Shown one piece after another: positions 7,676-17,784 of a stretch of DNA of 58,817 nt (position 1 is its first letter; every line of letters begins with the position of its first letter). The notes beneath the pieces were generated by a model. The model saw only the letters and a program-made list of their open reading frames with translations. It had not been told where the DNA came from and searched no databases. The stretch comes from Bacteroidota bacterium. GTDB lineage: Bacteria; Bacteroidota; Bacteroidia; Cytophagales; UBA9547. The DNA lies in assembly GCA_004293915.1 (NCBI GenBank), contig RDZG01000066.1:1-58817 (forward strand). The letters run 5' to 3'. The translations under genes were made by a program, and so were the position numbers.

Positions 7676-9823
7676 ATGATTACTGCAAAAGAAGAAAAAA
7701 CAGTTGATAAAAGCGTTTATGTGAGTCGTGATTTAAGTTGGTTGATGTTTAATTATCGTGTGCTAGACCAAGCAAAAAACACCAAACGATCAGTTTTAGA
7801 CCGCATCAAGTTTTTGGCTATTTGTAGTTCTAATTTGGACGAATTTTTTATGATTCGTGTGGGTTCTTTGTACAATTACATTGATTATAACCGTGATAGA
7901 ATAGATTATTCGGGACTAAACTCACATCAGTTTCGCAAAAAACTACTTTTGGATATTCATGGTTTTGTGAAATCGCAAAACGAATTGTACAAAAAACTAA
8001 TTGAACCAGAATTTGAATCCAATGGATTTAAAATCGTGAATATCAATGAAATAAAAGACGAAGACCGTGAAAAAGTGTATAAGTATTTTACGAAAACAAT
8101 TTTTCCGATGCTTACGCCAATGTTATACGACAACACACACACTTTTCCGATTTTAACAAATAAAGTATTGACATTTGCTGTATTTACAAAAACCGAAAAC
8201 AGCAAAGAAAAAGACTCCAAACGAGTTTCTTTTGTGCAAGTTCCGCAAAATTTACCACGCTTTTATGAAATTCAGGTTGGCGATAAAATTCAGTTTTTGC
8301 CAATCGAAGAAATTATTCGTTGGCAAATGCAAAAAATGTTCAGAAACATTGATATTCAGTCGATTACACTTTTTAGAATTACCAGAAATGGCGATTTTAC
8401 AGAAGATATAGACGACACGGATACCAATTTTTTGGATGAGATGAAGAAAAAACTCAACACCAGGAAAACGGCTCGTGTGGTAAGGCTCGAAATCGAACCA
8501 AATGCTCCTAAAAATGTACACAAAACACTTACAGATAAATTTGAAATCGATGAATTTAATGTTTTTGAAATTGATGGTTTGGTAGATTATACGGGCTTGA
8601 TGAGTTTGCTCAAACATCCAGACTTAAAATCAAAAATTCCTTTGCCACATCGCCATGTAAATCCAATAAGTTATGGCAATCCAGCACACGAAAATCTGTT
8701 TGAATACCTAAAAACAAAAGATTTGTTGATGCATCATCCATACAACAGCATGGAACCAGTGATACATTTGTTGGAAATGGCTGCAACCGACCCAGGTGTT
8801 TTGGCAATCAAAATCACGATTTATCGTTTGGCAAAAGATTCGAGAATATCGAATGCACTTTTGAAAGCTGCAAACAATGGCAAAAATGTTTCGGTTTTGT
8901 TTGAGGTAAAAGCCCGATTTGACGAAGAACAAAATATGCAAGAAGCCGAAAGATTGCAAAAAGCAGGTTGTTTTGTGATTTACGGGGTTGGCACGTTTAA
9001 AACGCACACTAAATTGATGTTGATTGTTCGCCAAGAACAAGATTTGTCCATTACACGCTATGTGCATATTTCGAGTGGAAATTATAATGAAATAACATCT
9101 AAATTTTATACCGATTTGGGGTTATTAACCACAAATGAAGGGTATGCAAACGATGTTTCAGAGTTTTTTAATGTTATCACAGGGCATTCGCAACCCGAAA
9201 ATTATCAGTTTTTGATTACTGCACCACATAACATGCGCAAACAACTTACACAATTGATTCGCAACGAAATCGAAAATGCGAAAAAAGGATTGCCTTCTGG
9301 CATTGTTTGGAAATGCAACTCACTGCAAGACAAGGACATTATTGATGAATTATACAAAGCATCAGAATCAGGTGTACCTGTAAAATTGATTGTAAGAGGC
9401 ATTTGTTGTGTTCGTCCGGGCAGAGAAGGCTTGAGCGAAAACATACAGGTTTACTCAATTGTTGGCGATTATTTGGAACATGCACGAATATTTTATTTCC
9501 ACAACAATGGCTTTCCTATGGTTTATAGCGGCAGTGCCGATGCAATGGTGCGTAGTTTTGATCGTAGAATAGAATCGCTTTATTTGATTGTAGACGAAAA
9601 ACTCAAAAAAGAGGTTGTAAATATTTTGGCTTATAATTTGAAAGACAATGTGAATGCCTATCAAATGAACGAAAATGGAACGTATGAGAAAATAAGTCCA
9701 CAAAACGAACCAGAATTTGATGTACACAAAGAATTTTTTGATGTAAGCGAAAAATCTTTTTGTAATGTTTCAGATTTTATCATCAAAAAAGCTACAAAAA
9801 AAACGATTTTAGCAAACGCTTAA
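7676..9823 (+). CDS. ppk1: Polyphosphate kinase 1
   Basis: PPK1 reversibly builds inorganic polyphosphate from the gamma-phosphate of ATP. The 715-residue protein has the standard layout: N-terminal helical domain (D-L-S-W-L-M-F-N-Y-R-V-L-D-Q near residue 20), head domain, and two phospholipase-D-like C-terminal domains. The autophosphorylated histidine lies in T-F-K-T-H-T-K-L (about residue 443), and the second conserved histidine in Y-L-E-H-A-R-I-F-Y-F (about residue 601). It appears monocistronic; no ppx gene is next to it. The only upstream promoter-like string, TATTTTCG near 7643, is a one-mismatch -7 element. Confidence 0.96.
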   Translation: MITAKEEKTVDKSVYVSRDLSWLMFNYRVLDQAKNTKRSVLDRIKFLAICSSNLDEFFMIRVGSLYNYIDYNRDRIDYSGLNSHQFRKKLLLDIHGFVKSQNELYKKLIEPEFESNGFKIVNINEIKDEDREKVYKYFTKTIFPMLTPMLYDNTHTFPILTNKVLTFAVFTKTENSKEKDSKRVSFVQVPQNLPRFYEIQVGDKIQFLPIEEIIRWQMQKMFRNIDIQSITLFRITRNGDFTEDIDDTDTNFLDEMKKKLNTRKTARVVRLEIEPNAPKNVHKTLTDKFEIDEFNVFEIDGLVDYTGLMSLLKHPDLKSKIPLPHRHVNPISYGNPAHENLFEYLKTKDLLMHHPYNSMEPVIHLLEMAATDPGVLAIKITIYRLAKDSRISNALLKAANNGKNVSVLFEVKARFDEEQNMQEAERLQKAGCFVIYGVGTFKTHTKLMLIVRQEQDLSITRYVHISSGNYNEITSKFYTDLGLLTTNEGYANDVSEFFNVITGHSQPENYQFLITAPHNMRKQLTQLIRNEIENAKKGLPSGIVWKCNSLQDKDIIDELYKASESGVPVKLIVRGICCVRPGREGLSENIQVYSIVGDYLEHARIFYFHNNGFPMVYSGSADAMVRSFDRRIESLYLIVDEKLKKEVVNILAYNLKDNVNAYQMNENGTYEKISPQNEPEFDVHKEFFDVSEKSFCNVSDFIIKKATKKTILANA

Positions 9824-9940
9824 GTAGAAATAGCTAAATAATATCAGGTTAATTGATTTGTTAAATTGCTTTTTTAGCATTAAGACATCATTTTAGTTTT
9901 TCGATAGTACAAAGCAACACTTCGTTGGTTCTACTATTGT

Positions 9941-10192
9941 TTTGTAGAAATTACCGAACGGTTCGTAGACATTTCCCAACCATTCGTAGACATTACGCAA
10001 CCGTTCGTAGACATTTCCCAATCGTTCGTAGACGTTACGCAACCGTTCGTAGACATTTCCCAACCATTCGTAGACATTTCCCAATCGTTCGTAGACATTA
10101 CGCAACCATTCGTAGACATTTCCCAATCGTTCGTAGACATTACGCAACCGTTCGTAGACATTACGCAACCATTCGTAGACATTACGCAACCA
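9941..10192. repeat. 21-bp tandem repeat array, 11 good copies plus one degenerate
   Basis: Eleven units of exactly 21 bp run from 9962 to 10192, each beginning TTCGTAGACATT (one unit has G for A at position 10). A degenerate unit is at 9941-9961. Variation is confined to positions 13 and 15 (T..C or A..G, always linked), 19 (C/T) and 21 (A/G). T at position 19 occurs only in the T..C class and only with G at 21. Because 21 is divisible by three and the unit has no stop in several frames, open frames on both strands are a by-product. None has a credible start, and the longest (minus strand, up to 10300) runs through a terminator. The 483-base gap between ppk1 and the T9SS gene holds nothing else obvious except an imperfect hairpin at 9904-9937. 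Confidence 0.95.
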
Positions 10193-10259
10193 TTCTACCA
10201 TATCTAGCAAGTTGATACCGTCTATTAAAGTGTGTTTAAAATATTTGGAAACAAAAAAA

Positions 10260-10278
10260 CCTTCGAGAAACTCGAAGG
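10260..10278 (-). terminator. Intrinsic terminator of the T9SS cargo gene
   Basis: A perfect 8-bp stem, CCTTCGAG / CTCGAAGG, with a 3-base loop lies 28 bases past the stop of the minus-strand gene. In the minus direction it is followed by seven Ts; the A/T runs on both sides would let it work in both directions. Confidence 0.85.
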
Positions 10279-10305
10279 CTTTTTTATTATCACGAATCAA
10301 CTTTA

Positions 10306-13300
10306 TTATCTTACTATCAATTTAACTGTTTTAACTGTATTTCCAGTTTTAACACTAACAAAATACAAGCCTTTGTCTAGTCCAGAAATTTGGTAAGATT
10401 CAAAACCATCAACTTTACCTGTAAATGATTTTAAAACCGTTCCTGTGATGTTATAAACTAATACAGAAATAGTTTCTGGAGTTAATGTTTCAATAGCCAA
10501 AGTAGCATCTCCTTCTGTTGGATTTGGATAAAGAACTACTGAAGCGTTTTTGTCTTCGTTTACATTTATAATTGAAGTAGTAACTGTATTTACATTAATG
10601 ATTGTAATCATCTCTGTAGTTACATTTTTAGTAGAAACTTCAATCATTCCATTGCTAGTTACAGTAGCTACACCAGCTTTTACATAAATAGTAGTTGGAG
10701 CAACATTTCCAAAGTCTGATGGCGAAGGCGCTAACGAAACCGAAGTACCAAACGAACCTGATGGAGAATTAGAAATTTCAAAACCACTTGATGTTACCGA
10801 AACTAAAATTGCTTCTGTCAAATTGTTTCCACTTACAGTAAACATACTATTACCTGTGAAAGAGAACGTATTTGAGCTATTTGGAGTGCTAATGTTTATA
10901 AATGGCGTTCCACTTGTTTCACCTTCAACAGAAACAGTAATTGGTGATATACCATTTGTTACAATACTAATAGAACCACTTTCATTTGCAACTGTGTTGT
11001 TTTTGTATATCACATAAATATCTTGCGTTACACCAGGGCTAGTTGAGGTAAAATTAAGCATATTTGAAGCACCTGTAAAATCGGTAGTTCTAGAAAGTTG
11101 AAAGTTTGTAGGAGCAGAAAGCATAACTGTGTTAATGATTCTAGAACCCGTTATTGTAAACTTTTTAGGAGCAGAAGCTATGCCCGTTAAAGCATTGAAC
11201 TTAGCCAATGTTGTAACATCAGTTGCAATAGCAGCCTGTGCACTTCCTCTAAGGTTAAAAGCAATCGTACCTCTAGGGTCATTTGAAGAGTTTGCTAGAG
11301 CCAACGCACGGTTATTTCCTAAAATCAATAATTCGGTTGAATGTGCAGCATTTACATTAACACCAGGCAAACTCAAAGCAGCTACGTTTGTAGGTATATA
11401 ACGAATTTCTAATTGCTGATTTACTGATCCGTTTGCATTTATAGGCAATGTAGTTGTAAACGTACCAGGAGTATTTGTAATTTCAAACATATAACCAGAT
11501 GCAGATAATGCAGGATTAATACCAACGTTTAATGGAAAATCATGATTTGATCCAGTGATAGTTATGAACTGAGATACTGGATTTGGATTACCATTTACAT
11601 CATACGAACTTACAGTAAAAGCCAATGGCGAACTAGGAGAAACACTCAAAGTAGCTTGACTTCTTCTGTAATAAATGGCTGAAGTACGGAATGCAGAAGT
11701 TGTAGTTGATACTAACGCATTTGCTGATAAAACTATTTCAGTAGCATTTGGTACCGATGCAATTGTACCAATTAAAACACCACTAGGCAAATGAATTGGC
11801 AAACCAACTGGTAGACCAACAAAAGAAGTACCAGTTCCTGTTACAACAGGTGAATTTATATCAGTATCAATTGTACCAGTAAAAGTAACTGGACTAACTG
11901 TGTTTGTAGTAACCAATGAATTCCCAGATAAGGTAATGAAATTAGCATCTAATGCTGACACTCTGCCAATAAGCGAATTTGCTACATTATATAAGAAAGG
12001 AGTACCACTTAATCTTGCATTTGGAGCAAAGCCTAATGCAGTAAGTACATTTGATGAACTACTTGCTAAAATAAAATTACTTTGATTGGTAGAACTTGGA
12101 GAATTAAGTCTTAATGAAAAAGGAATAGTTTGTCCAACACCTGTAACTGATATTGTACCAACTTGCACACCAGCACCTGTACCTGTAATTACTCCAATAT
12201 ATCTAGCCCATACATTACTAGATGTAGAAATTATTCTACCTGTAGTTGTTAATGTAGCAGTAGAAGCCCAAGGTCCATTAGAAGCTGTTGCTAACTCAAT
12301 ATCCGAATTATTAGTTGTAATTAAAATAGACAAAGGCAATCTGTCGCCACGAACATTAAAGTTTGCACTTGTACTCGAAATTGTTTGAAGAGTAAAATAA
12401 TCAACATTTGCAGATGTTCCTGTTGTAAATACAGCATTTGTATTAGCAGAAAGTGCTACATTTACCGCTGACAATGTTCCAGAAGTAAATGCTAAATCAC
12501 CAGCATTTGAACTACTAGCAACTGTTGAACTTAATTGTACAAATACAGCCGTTTCAACAACACCATTTGTGGCTGTTAATACAATCGGAGTAGCTGCAAA
12601 AGTGCCAGTTTCTGAATTCGAGATTAAATAACCAGAAGGTGCAGTTACAGTAACATTATTTGTTAATAAACGTCCAGAAACGGTAACTGATCTAGTTGCT
12701 GAGGTATAAGTACCACTCAAAGTAGTTTCGTTTGCTGTAAAAGAAATGGCAGCAATATTTACATTTAATCTTGGAGCCAAAGGAGAAACTAATTTAGCTG
12801 AACCAACAATAGTAGTGGCAAACAATCTGTTATCATTAGGCGTTACAGAAATACTAGTAGTTGCATTCACAGCTGTTAAGCTACTGAATGAAACAGTAAC
12901 AGAACCTCCCGAATTAGGTAAAGTAGAAGGTTGAACTGTAAATGCAGCGTTATTTGAAGCTATTGTAAAACCAGTACCTGTTACATTTGCAGCCGTTACA
13001 TTAAAAGTAATGGGTGAAAATGTTCCACCAACTTCTTTTGTACCAAAATTTAAACTTCCTTTATCAATACCAAAACTTGGTTGAGACCCTAATTCAGCAG
13101 CAGTACCAGAAAAAGGTGCAATTATTCCACTAAAATCAGGAGTCAAAGCTGCAGTTGTTGAAGCTGCAACAGGAGCATAAGTTATTCCTGAGCCTGGAGC
13201 ATCAAAGTTAGAAATTATATTTTGAAATTGAGCAGAAGTAGTAATTGCTGTAGATGTGTTCCCATTTGAACTCATGTATGTTACAAAATTTGCTGTAGTA

Positions 13301-14592
13301 TATCCACTTGGAGCATTATTTGCTGTGGCATAAGTAAATGATCCATTGCCAGTATTTTGCATTAAGTGCACATTTTTATAAATACAATCGCCAGCTGTTA
13401 ATTTTGTACTAACCGATGGTGTAATAGTTGGGGTTGGGTGTACTAATTGAGCTAAAGTAGCATAGCCAGTTACAATAGAGTTATAAATTGAAGTTTGAAC
13501 TGCCGAACGCATTTCTAAGCCTCTACCAAATTTATTACCAGGCTTAGATGCTTGTGTTGCAATAGCCCAAGGACCAAACAATGAAACATTTGATAAAATT
13601 GGCGAAGTAGCTGGAGTTGGATTGTTGTTTCCTGGCACAACTTGCGAAGCAGAGCCTAAACCTGTATTGTTATCATGTTCAAATCCATTTGAAGTTCCAC
13701 CAGCAGCAGTTTCAAACACACTTGGATTACGTACACCTAATAAAAACTGACATTGACCTGCATAACCTTCGTCCATATCAAAATCATCATCTACACCAGC
13801 ATAAGCAACTAAATATTTATGCTTAGATGTACCACCAAACCACTCAAAACTATCATCACGAGCATAAGAAACTTGTACAAAGTTGATTTTGGTAGCAGCA
13901 CCCACTGCACCTAAAGTAAGTCCATTTAATTCTTGATCTGGTAAGTAATTATATCCAGCAAATTCTATACGTACAAAACGCATTTCGCCAGAGTTGTCGT
14001 TTACATTTAATTCAGCACCTCTACCACCACCGTATTCAGCCAATGGATCTGATGGCAAAGCCTCATATTGTCTTTTACCAGAAGCGGTATTTACTTGCGA
14101 GTTTCCAATAATCAGAATACCAGCCCAATCGCCAGGAGCTCTTGTGCCTTCGGCTTTATCAGAAGTAAAAACAATTGGATTTGTTTTTGAGCCAATAGCA
14201 TTTATTTTTGAGCCTTTAGAAATGATTAAAGTAGCTCCCGTTCCACAACGAAAAACTGTACCAGCAGCTATTGATAAAACAGCACCGTTTTTAACATGAA
14301 CCGTTCCAATCAAATTTACAACACCACTCAAACTTTTGTCAGAAGTTACTTCTCCTTGTAATGTACTTGTTGGTGTTCCATAAGAAGTATTTTTGGAATC
14401 CCAATTAGTCCATCCTTCTGTCCAGTTACCTGATGCGAAAGTTTCTGTTTGACCACCTTCTATAATGGCTGTATAAGAAGTACCATTTGCAGGAAATGCC
14501 CCCACGAAGTTTACAGTCTCAAAAAACTTTTGAGAAAATGCACTTGTGCATATACCTATGGCGGCAAATGCGGTAAGTATTACTTTTTTCAT
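10306..14592 (-). CDS. Large secreted protein with T9SS type A sorting domain
   Basis: A 1428-residue exported protein. Residues 1-20 form a signal peptide (M-K-K-V-I-L-T-A-F, ending S-A-F-S-Q). About 80-420 is a right-handed beta-helix-like region containing A-G-T-V-F-R-C-G, N-P-I-V-F-T-S, G-D-W-A-G-I-L-I-I-G and an Asp-rich patch V-D-D-D-F-D-M-D-E. About 520-1340 is a series of Ser/Thr-rich beta-sandwich repeats. The last 75-80 residues are a T9SS type A sorting domain (L-Y-P-N-P-T near its start and a final V-K-L-I-V-R), which directs export through the outer membrane and surface attachment or release. It lies downstream of a TonB-dependent receptor on the same strand, but with a terminator between them and its own -7 element. 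Ligand binding is possible but unproven. Confidence 0.85.
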   Translation of the reverse strand: MKKVILTAFAAIGICTSAFSQKFFETVNFVGAFPANGTSYTAIIEGGQTETFASGNWTEGWTNWDSKNTSYGTPTSTLQGEVTSDKSLSGVVNLIGTVHVKNGAVLSIAAGTVFRCGTGATLIISKGSKINAIGSKTNPIVFTSDKAEGTRAPGDWAGILIIGNSQVNTASGKRQYEALPSDPLAEYGGGRGAELNVNDNSGEMRFVRIEFAGYNYLPDQELNGLTLGAVGAATKINFVQVSYARDDSFEWFGGTSKHKYLVAYAGVDDDFDMDEGYAGQCQFLLGVRNPSVFETAAGGTSNGFEHDNNTGLGSASQVVPGNNNPTPATSPILSNVSLFGPWAIATQASKPGNKFGRGLEMRSAVQTSIYNSIVTGYATLAQLVHPTPTITPSVSTKLTAGDCIYKNVHLMQNTGNGSFTYATANNAPSGYTTANFVTYMSSNGNTSTAITTSAQFQNIISNFDAPGSGITYAPVAASTTAALTPDFSGIIAPFSGTAAELGSQPSFGIDKGSLNFGTKEVGGTFSPITFNVTAANVTGTGFTIASNNAAFTVQPSTLPNSGGSVTVSFSSLTAVNATTSISVTPNDNRLFATTIVGSAKLVSPLAPRLNVNIAAISFTANETTLSGTYTSATRSVTVSGRLLTNNVTVTAPSGYLISNSETGTFAATPIVLTATNGVVETAVFVQLSSTVASSSNAGDLAFTSGTLSAVNVALSANTNAVFTTGTSANVDYFTLQTISSTSANFNVRGDRLPLSILITTNNSDIELATASNGPWASTATLTTTGRIISTSSNVWARYIGVITGTGAGVQVGTISVTGVGQTIPFSLRLNSPSSTNQSNFILASSSSNVLTALGFAPNARLSGTPFLYNVANSLIGRVSALDANFITLSGNSLVTTNTVSPVTFTGTIDTDINSPVVTGTGTSFVGLPVGLPIHLPSGVLIGTIASVPNATEIVLSANALVSTTTSAFRTSAIYYRRSQATLSVSPSSPLAFTVSSYDVNGNPNPVSQFITITGSNHDFPLNVGINPALSASGYMFEITNTPGTFTTTLPINANGSVNQQLEIRYIPTNVAALSLPGVNVNAAHSTELLILGNNRALALANSSNDPRGTIAFNLRGSAQAAIATDVTTLAKFNALTGIASAPKKFTITGSRIINTVMLSAPTNFQLSRTTDFTGASNMLNFTSTSPGVTQDIYVIYKNNTVANESGSISIVTNGISPITVSVEGETSGTPFINISTPNSSNTFSFTGNSMFTVSGNNLTEAILVSVTSSGFEISNSPSGSFGTSVSLAPSPSDFGNVAPTTIYVKAGVATVTSNGMIEVSTKNVTTEMITIINVNTVTTSIINVNEDKNASVVLYPNPTEGDATLAIETLTPETISVLVYNITGTVLKSFTGKVDGFESYQISGLDKGLYFVSVKTGNTVKTVKLIVR

Positions 14593-14615
14593 TTTAATGA
14601 TTTTTTAATTTTTCA

Positions 14616-14623
14616 CAAAACTA
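14616..14623 (-). promoter_or_regulatory. -7 element of the T9SS cargo gene
   Basis: On the minus strand this reads TAGTTTTG (TAnnTTTG), about 23 bases before the ATG at 14592, giving a short leader. Confidence 0.55.
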
Positions 14624-14780
14624 TACATATATAATATCTTATAGGTTAAGGCTATATTATTGTTGCGTAAAGGATTTGTAAAGTATAGATTACCAAAATG
14701 TTAATTTTAGTCCAATAAAATTTGAAATATGATTTTTTAAATAAAAACTTATACTTGTTTGATATTATTGGTTTAAAACA

Positions 14781-14814
14781 AAAAAGTTCAGATTTCTATA
14801 AATCTGAACTTTTT
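14781..14814 (-). terminator. Intrinsic terminator of the TonB receptor gene
   Basis: A perfect 15-bp stem (AAAAAGTTCAGATTT / AAATCTGAACTTTTT) with a CTAT loop lies about 60 bases after the receptor stop on the minus strand, with flanking A/T runs. It separates the receptor from the T9SS gene transcriptionally. Confidence 0.85.
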
Positions 14815-14872
14815 TTGTTTTATTACTTATATTAAATGAAGTCTAATAAATATTTATCAGGCTCAAAATAGA

Positions 14873-17749
14873 TTAAAAAGTATAACCTACACTAAATGAA
14901 ACAGTGTAACCTCTTCTATATCTTTCAAATACTTCGTCACCGTTTTTATCATCAAAAGAACCACTTTTATTCAAATCATAATACAATATCAAATCTTGTG
15001 CAAACAAATCTCCAATAGTTACCTTTGCATTGAATTTTTTTGCAAATGTTTTAGTAATAGAGGCATCTAGTACTACTCGTGGCGATTCATACACAATAAA
15101 AGCTTCATTTGTGCCAACTAATGCAATTCTTCTACCATAAGTATTCATGGCTAATGTAAAGTTCCACTCTTTCTCAGTAGCATAAGTTACACCCAAGTTT
15201 AATACATATGGAGATTGACCTTGCAATTGAGTTTTGAAAATAGTGCTATCAACCCCTGCAACATCGGTTTTGAAATTTGATTGATCAACCTTTGAGTAAA
15301 TAAGTGCTAAATTTCCAAAGCAGGTAAAGTTTTTAATTACAGGTATTTTTGTTTCAGTAAACCCAACTCTTCCTTCGAGCTCAACTCCAGCTACAATAGC
15401 ATTTTTTGCATTTGCAAGCGAAATTTGTGCATAGCCTGATGCAGGTTGTAAAACATATACAATTGGTTTCTCAAATGTTTTTAAAAATGGATTTATTGAA
15501 AATGTGTAACCAGGTTTTGGATAAATTTCAAACTTAGCATCAAAATTATCAACCCTAGCTCTTGTTAGTTTTTCATTTCCAACAAATATTGAATTTCGAG
15601 TCATATCAAAGAAAGCCAAAGGAGCAAACTCCCTAAATTCAGGTCTTGAAAGTGTTTTTGAGTATGAAGCTCTTAAATTTATATTTTCATTTACTGCATA
15701 AATTAAATTGGCAGAAGGTAAAAAATCCAACCAAGTTGTATCTATTGGTACTTCCTTTGGGGAAGCTATAGTGCCTCTTGCGGAATTTAATTTTTGATTA
15801 AATCGCTCCACTCTCAAACCATAAATAGCACGAAGTGAAGGCACTATCTTGGTTTCTGCCATTGCATATCCAGCTATCAAACCAGAACTAGCTGAATATG
15901 AATCAGAAGGTTGAGTAGCTTCTACTTGAAAAAAGTTAGTTGCTGAGATATTATTGTTTGATATAGAATCAAAAATATTATTGGATAAGTTAGATTTATC
16001 AAATCTTGAAAAATTAAAATACCTACCTGCAAATTTACGAGAACGACTTTGAACCATTCCACCAAATTTGAAACTAGATCTCAAACTCAAAACGGGCACA
16101 GACAAATCAGCAGAAGCACTATAAGTTTGTTCGTTTAGATTAGAAAAAAAACGACCTGGCGTATTTTGTGAGCCTGGTGCATCAAACCCATTAAAAACCG
16201 ATGGAGCAGTTGCAGCCTCAGCTAGTGTGTTTCCCTCTTGGCGGCTAAATGTTTTTTTTGCATCAGGTGTTTGGTTGAAAAAATTATTGTACCCTAAAAC
16301 ATAATTTAATTTTATTTTTTTAGTCTCTGATAATATATGTTCCCCTCCTAGTTGAGTAAATAATATTCTGCTTGATTGGTAAAAATAACCTATGTCATTA
16401 TATAATGCGTAATTTACATTTTCTCCAAACCCAGAACCATTTTGAAGCTGTCCAGTTCTAAAAACAGTATTGTCTGTTCCACTTTGTGTAAGTAGATTTT
16501 TTAAGAAAAATTTATTTCTTAATCCAACTTTATATGTAAAATTGAGTAACCCACCTACATTTACCATATTTCTAAAATTATCTATGTTATAAAAATTTCC
16601 AGATGTTGAATCTGTTCTTATGTATTTGCTTCCACTTTTTGTATCAACAGCTCGCACAGTATTTTGCTCAAAAGGATTATATAAATTACTATTATTATAT
16701 GTAACAACTCCAATTATTCCCAAGTTATTATTAAATAACTTCAACCTTTGCGAAAGTCCACCTTGTAGAGAAAAATTTGGCAATGCATTAGTACGAATTG
16801 GTCTAAAATTATTGTTAAATTTACGAGTGTCTTCAACAACTTTATCAATTATTGGCATAGGATTACCTCTGTTAGCTTCCGCTTCAGCCAAAGATACACT
16901 CAAATCTGGAAGTTGTCTTGCCCCATTGTCAAATCCTAAAAAATCTAATCCACCAGCTTGTGGAGATTTTTCAAAACGCTGAAAAGTTGTAATAGAGTTC
17001 CCGCCTAATCCAACGTTTACAAATGCTGTATTTTCATCTGGTACTTCTTTTGTTGTTATTTCTATCAATCCACCAGCAAATTCTCCTGGTTTGTCAGGTG
17101 TTGCAGTTTTGTAAATTACCAAATTATCAACTACCGAAGATGGAACTAAATCCAACGAAAATGCTTTTCTATCTGGTTCAGAACTAGGCAATGGTACACC
17201 ATTAATCATACCATAATTATATCGGTCTTGCATACCACGAATAATGGCAAATTTACCATCTTGAATGGTAGCTCCAGAAACTCTTTTTATCACATCAGCT
17301 GTTGTTCTATCTGGAGTACGTTTGATTAATTCTGCTGAAATCCCACTAGACATCGAAACTGCATTTTTTTGTTGAATTAACAAACCTGCTGCTGTTTCTT
17401 TTCTGATTTCACCTTGAATCACAACTTCTTCAATTTCAATGCTGTTTTCGTCCAATGAAACATTTATAGAAGTTAATTCGCCTTCTTTTATTACAACACC
17501 TTCGTATTTTTTTGTTTTATACGAAACATAACTAACCACAACATTATATGTGCCAGGTGCAACCTGCAAAAAATATTTTCCATCCAAATCTGTGGTAGCA
17601 CCAATTGTAGTTCCTTCAATCAAAATGGTGGCTCCAATAATATCTTCGCCAGTGGCTTTATCAGTTACTTTTCCGGCAAGTTTTCCCTTTTGAGCAAAAG
17701 CAAAACCGGTGAAGATAAAGAAAGAAAGTATCGTAACTATTTTTTTCAT
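14873..17749 (-). CDS. TonB-dependent outer-membrane receptor
   Basis: An outer-membrane beta-barrel for energised uptake through TonB-ExbBD. From the ATG at 17749 it is 958 residues. It has a signal peptide (1-20, ending F-A-F-A-Q) and a carboxypeptidase-regulatory-like domain (about 22-105, with G-K-V-T-D-K-A-T-G-E-D-I-I-G-A-T). A plug follows (about 115-240, with R-G-M-Q-D-R-Y-N-Y and A-G-G-L-I-E-I-T-T-K), then a barrel ending in aromatic V-S-F-S-V-G-Y-T-F. An in-frame ATG at 17785 sits inside the -7 element and adds an untypical hydrophilic extension, so 17749 is preferred. No SusD lipoprotein follows; instead a T9SS protein does. The substrate cannot be read from sequence. Confidence 0.92.
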   Translation of the reverse strand: MKKIVTILSFFIFTGFAFAQKGKLAGKVTDKATGEDIIGATILIEGTTIGATTDLDGKYFLQVAPGTYNVVVSYVSYKTKKYEGVVIKEGELTSINVSLDENSIEIEEVVIQGEIRKETAAGLLIQQKNAVSMSSGISAELIKRTPDRTTADVIKRVSGATIQDGKFAIIRGMQDRYNYGMINGVPLPSSEPDRKAFSLDLVPSSVVDNLVIYKTATPDKPGEFAGGLIEITTKEVPDENTAFVNVGLGGNSITTFQRFEKSPQAGGLDFLGFDNGARQLPDLSVSLAEAEANRGNPMPIIDKVVEDTRKFNNNFRPIRTNALPNFSLQGGLSQRLKLFNNNLGIIGVVTYNNSNLYNPFEQNTVRAVDTKSGSKYIRTDSTSGNFYNIDNFRNMVNVGGLLNFTYKVGLRNKFFLKNLLTQSGTDNTVFRTGQLQNGSGFGENVNYALYNDIGYFYQSSRILFTQLGGEHILSETKKIKLNYVLGYNNFFNQTPDAKKTFSRQEGNTLAEAATAPSVFNGFDAPGSQNTPGRFFSNLNEQTYSASADLSVPVLSLRSSFKFGGMVQSRSRKFAGRYFNFSRFDKSNLSNNIFDSISNNNISATNFFQVEATQPSDSYSASSGLIAGYAMAETKIVPSLRAIYGLRVERFNQKLNSARGTIASPKEVPIDTTWLDFLPSANLIYAVNENINLRASYSKTLSRPEFREFAPLAFFDMTRNSIFVGNEKLTRARVDNFDAKFEIYPKPGYTFSINPFLKTFEKPIVYVLQPASGYAQISLANAKNAIVAGVELEGRVGFTETKIPVIKNFTCFGNLALIYSKVDQSNFKTDVAGVDSTIFKTQLQGQSPYVLNLGVTYATEKEWNFTLAMNTYGRRIALVGTNEAFIVYESPRVVLDASITKTFAKKFNAKVTIGDLFAQDLILYYDLNKSGSFDDKNGDEVFERYRRGYTVSFSVGYTF

Positions 17750-17784
17750 GTACGCAATTTTTTTAAGTTTATTAAAATCGGACA

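Noticed and set aside
9962-10192. A CRISPR array
   Set aside because: Units are contiguous 21-bp repeats with no unique spacers, and no cas genes are present.
9893-10300. Open frames of 82-135 residues over the 21-bp array, e.g. a repeat protein with N-V-Y-E units on the minus strand
   Set aside because: They follow from a 21-bp stop-free unit and exist in several frames. The longest begins inside the terminator of the neighbouring gene and has no promoter or start signal.
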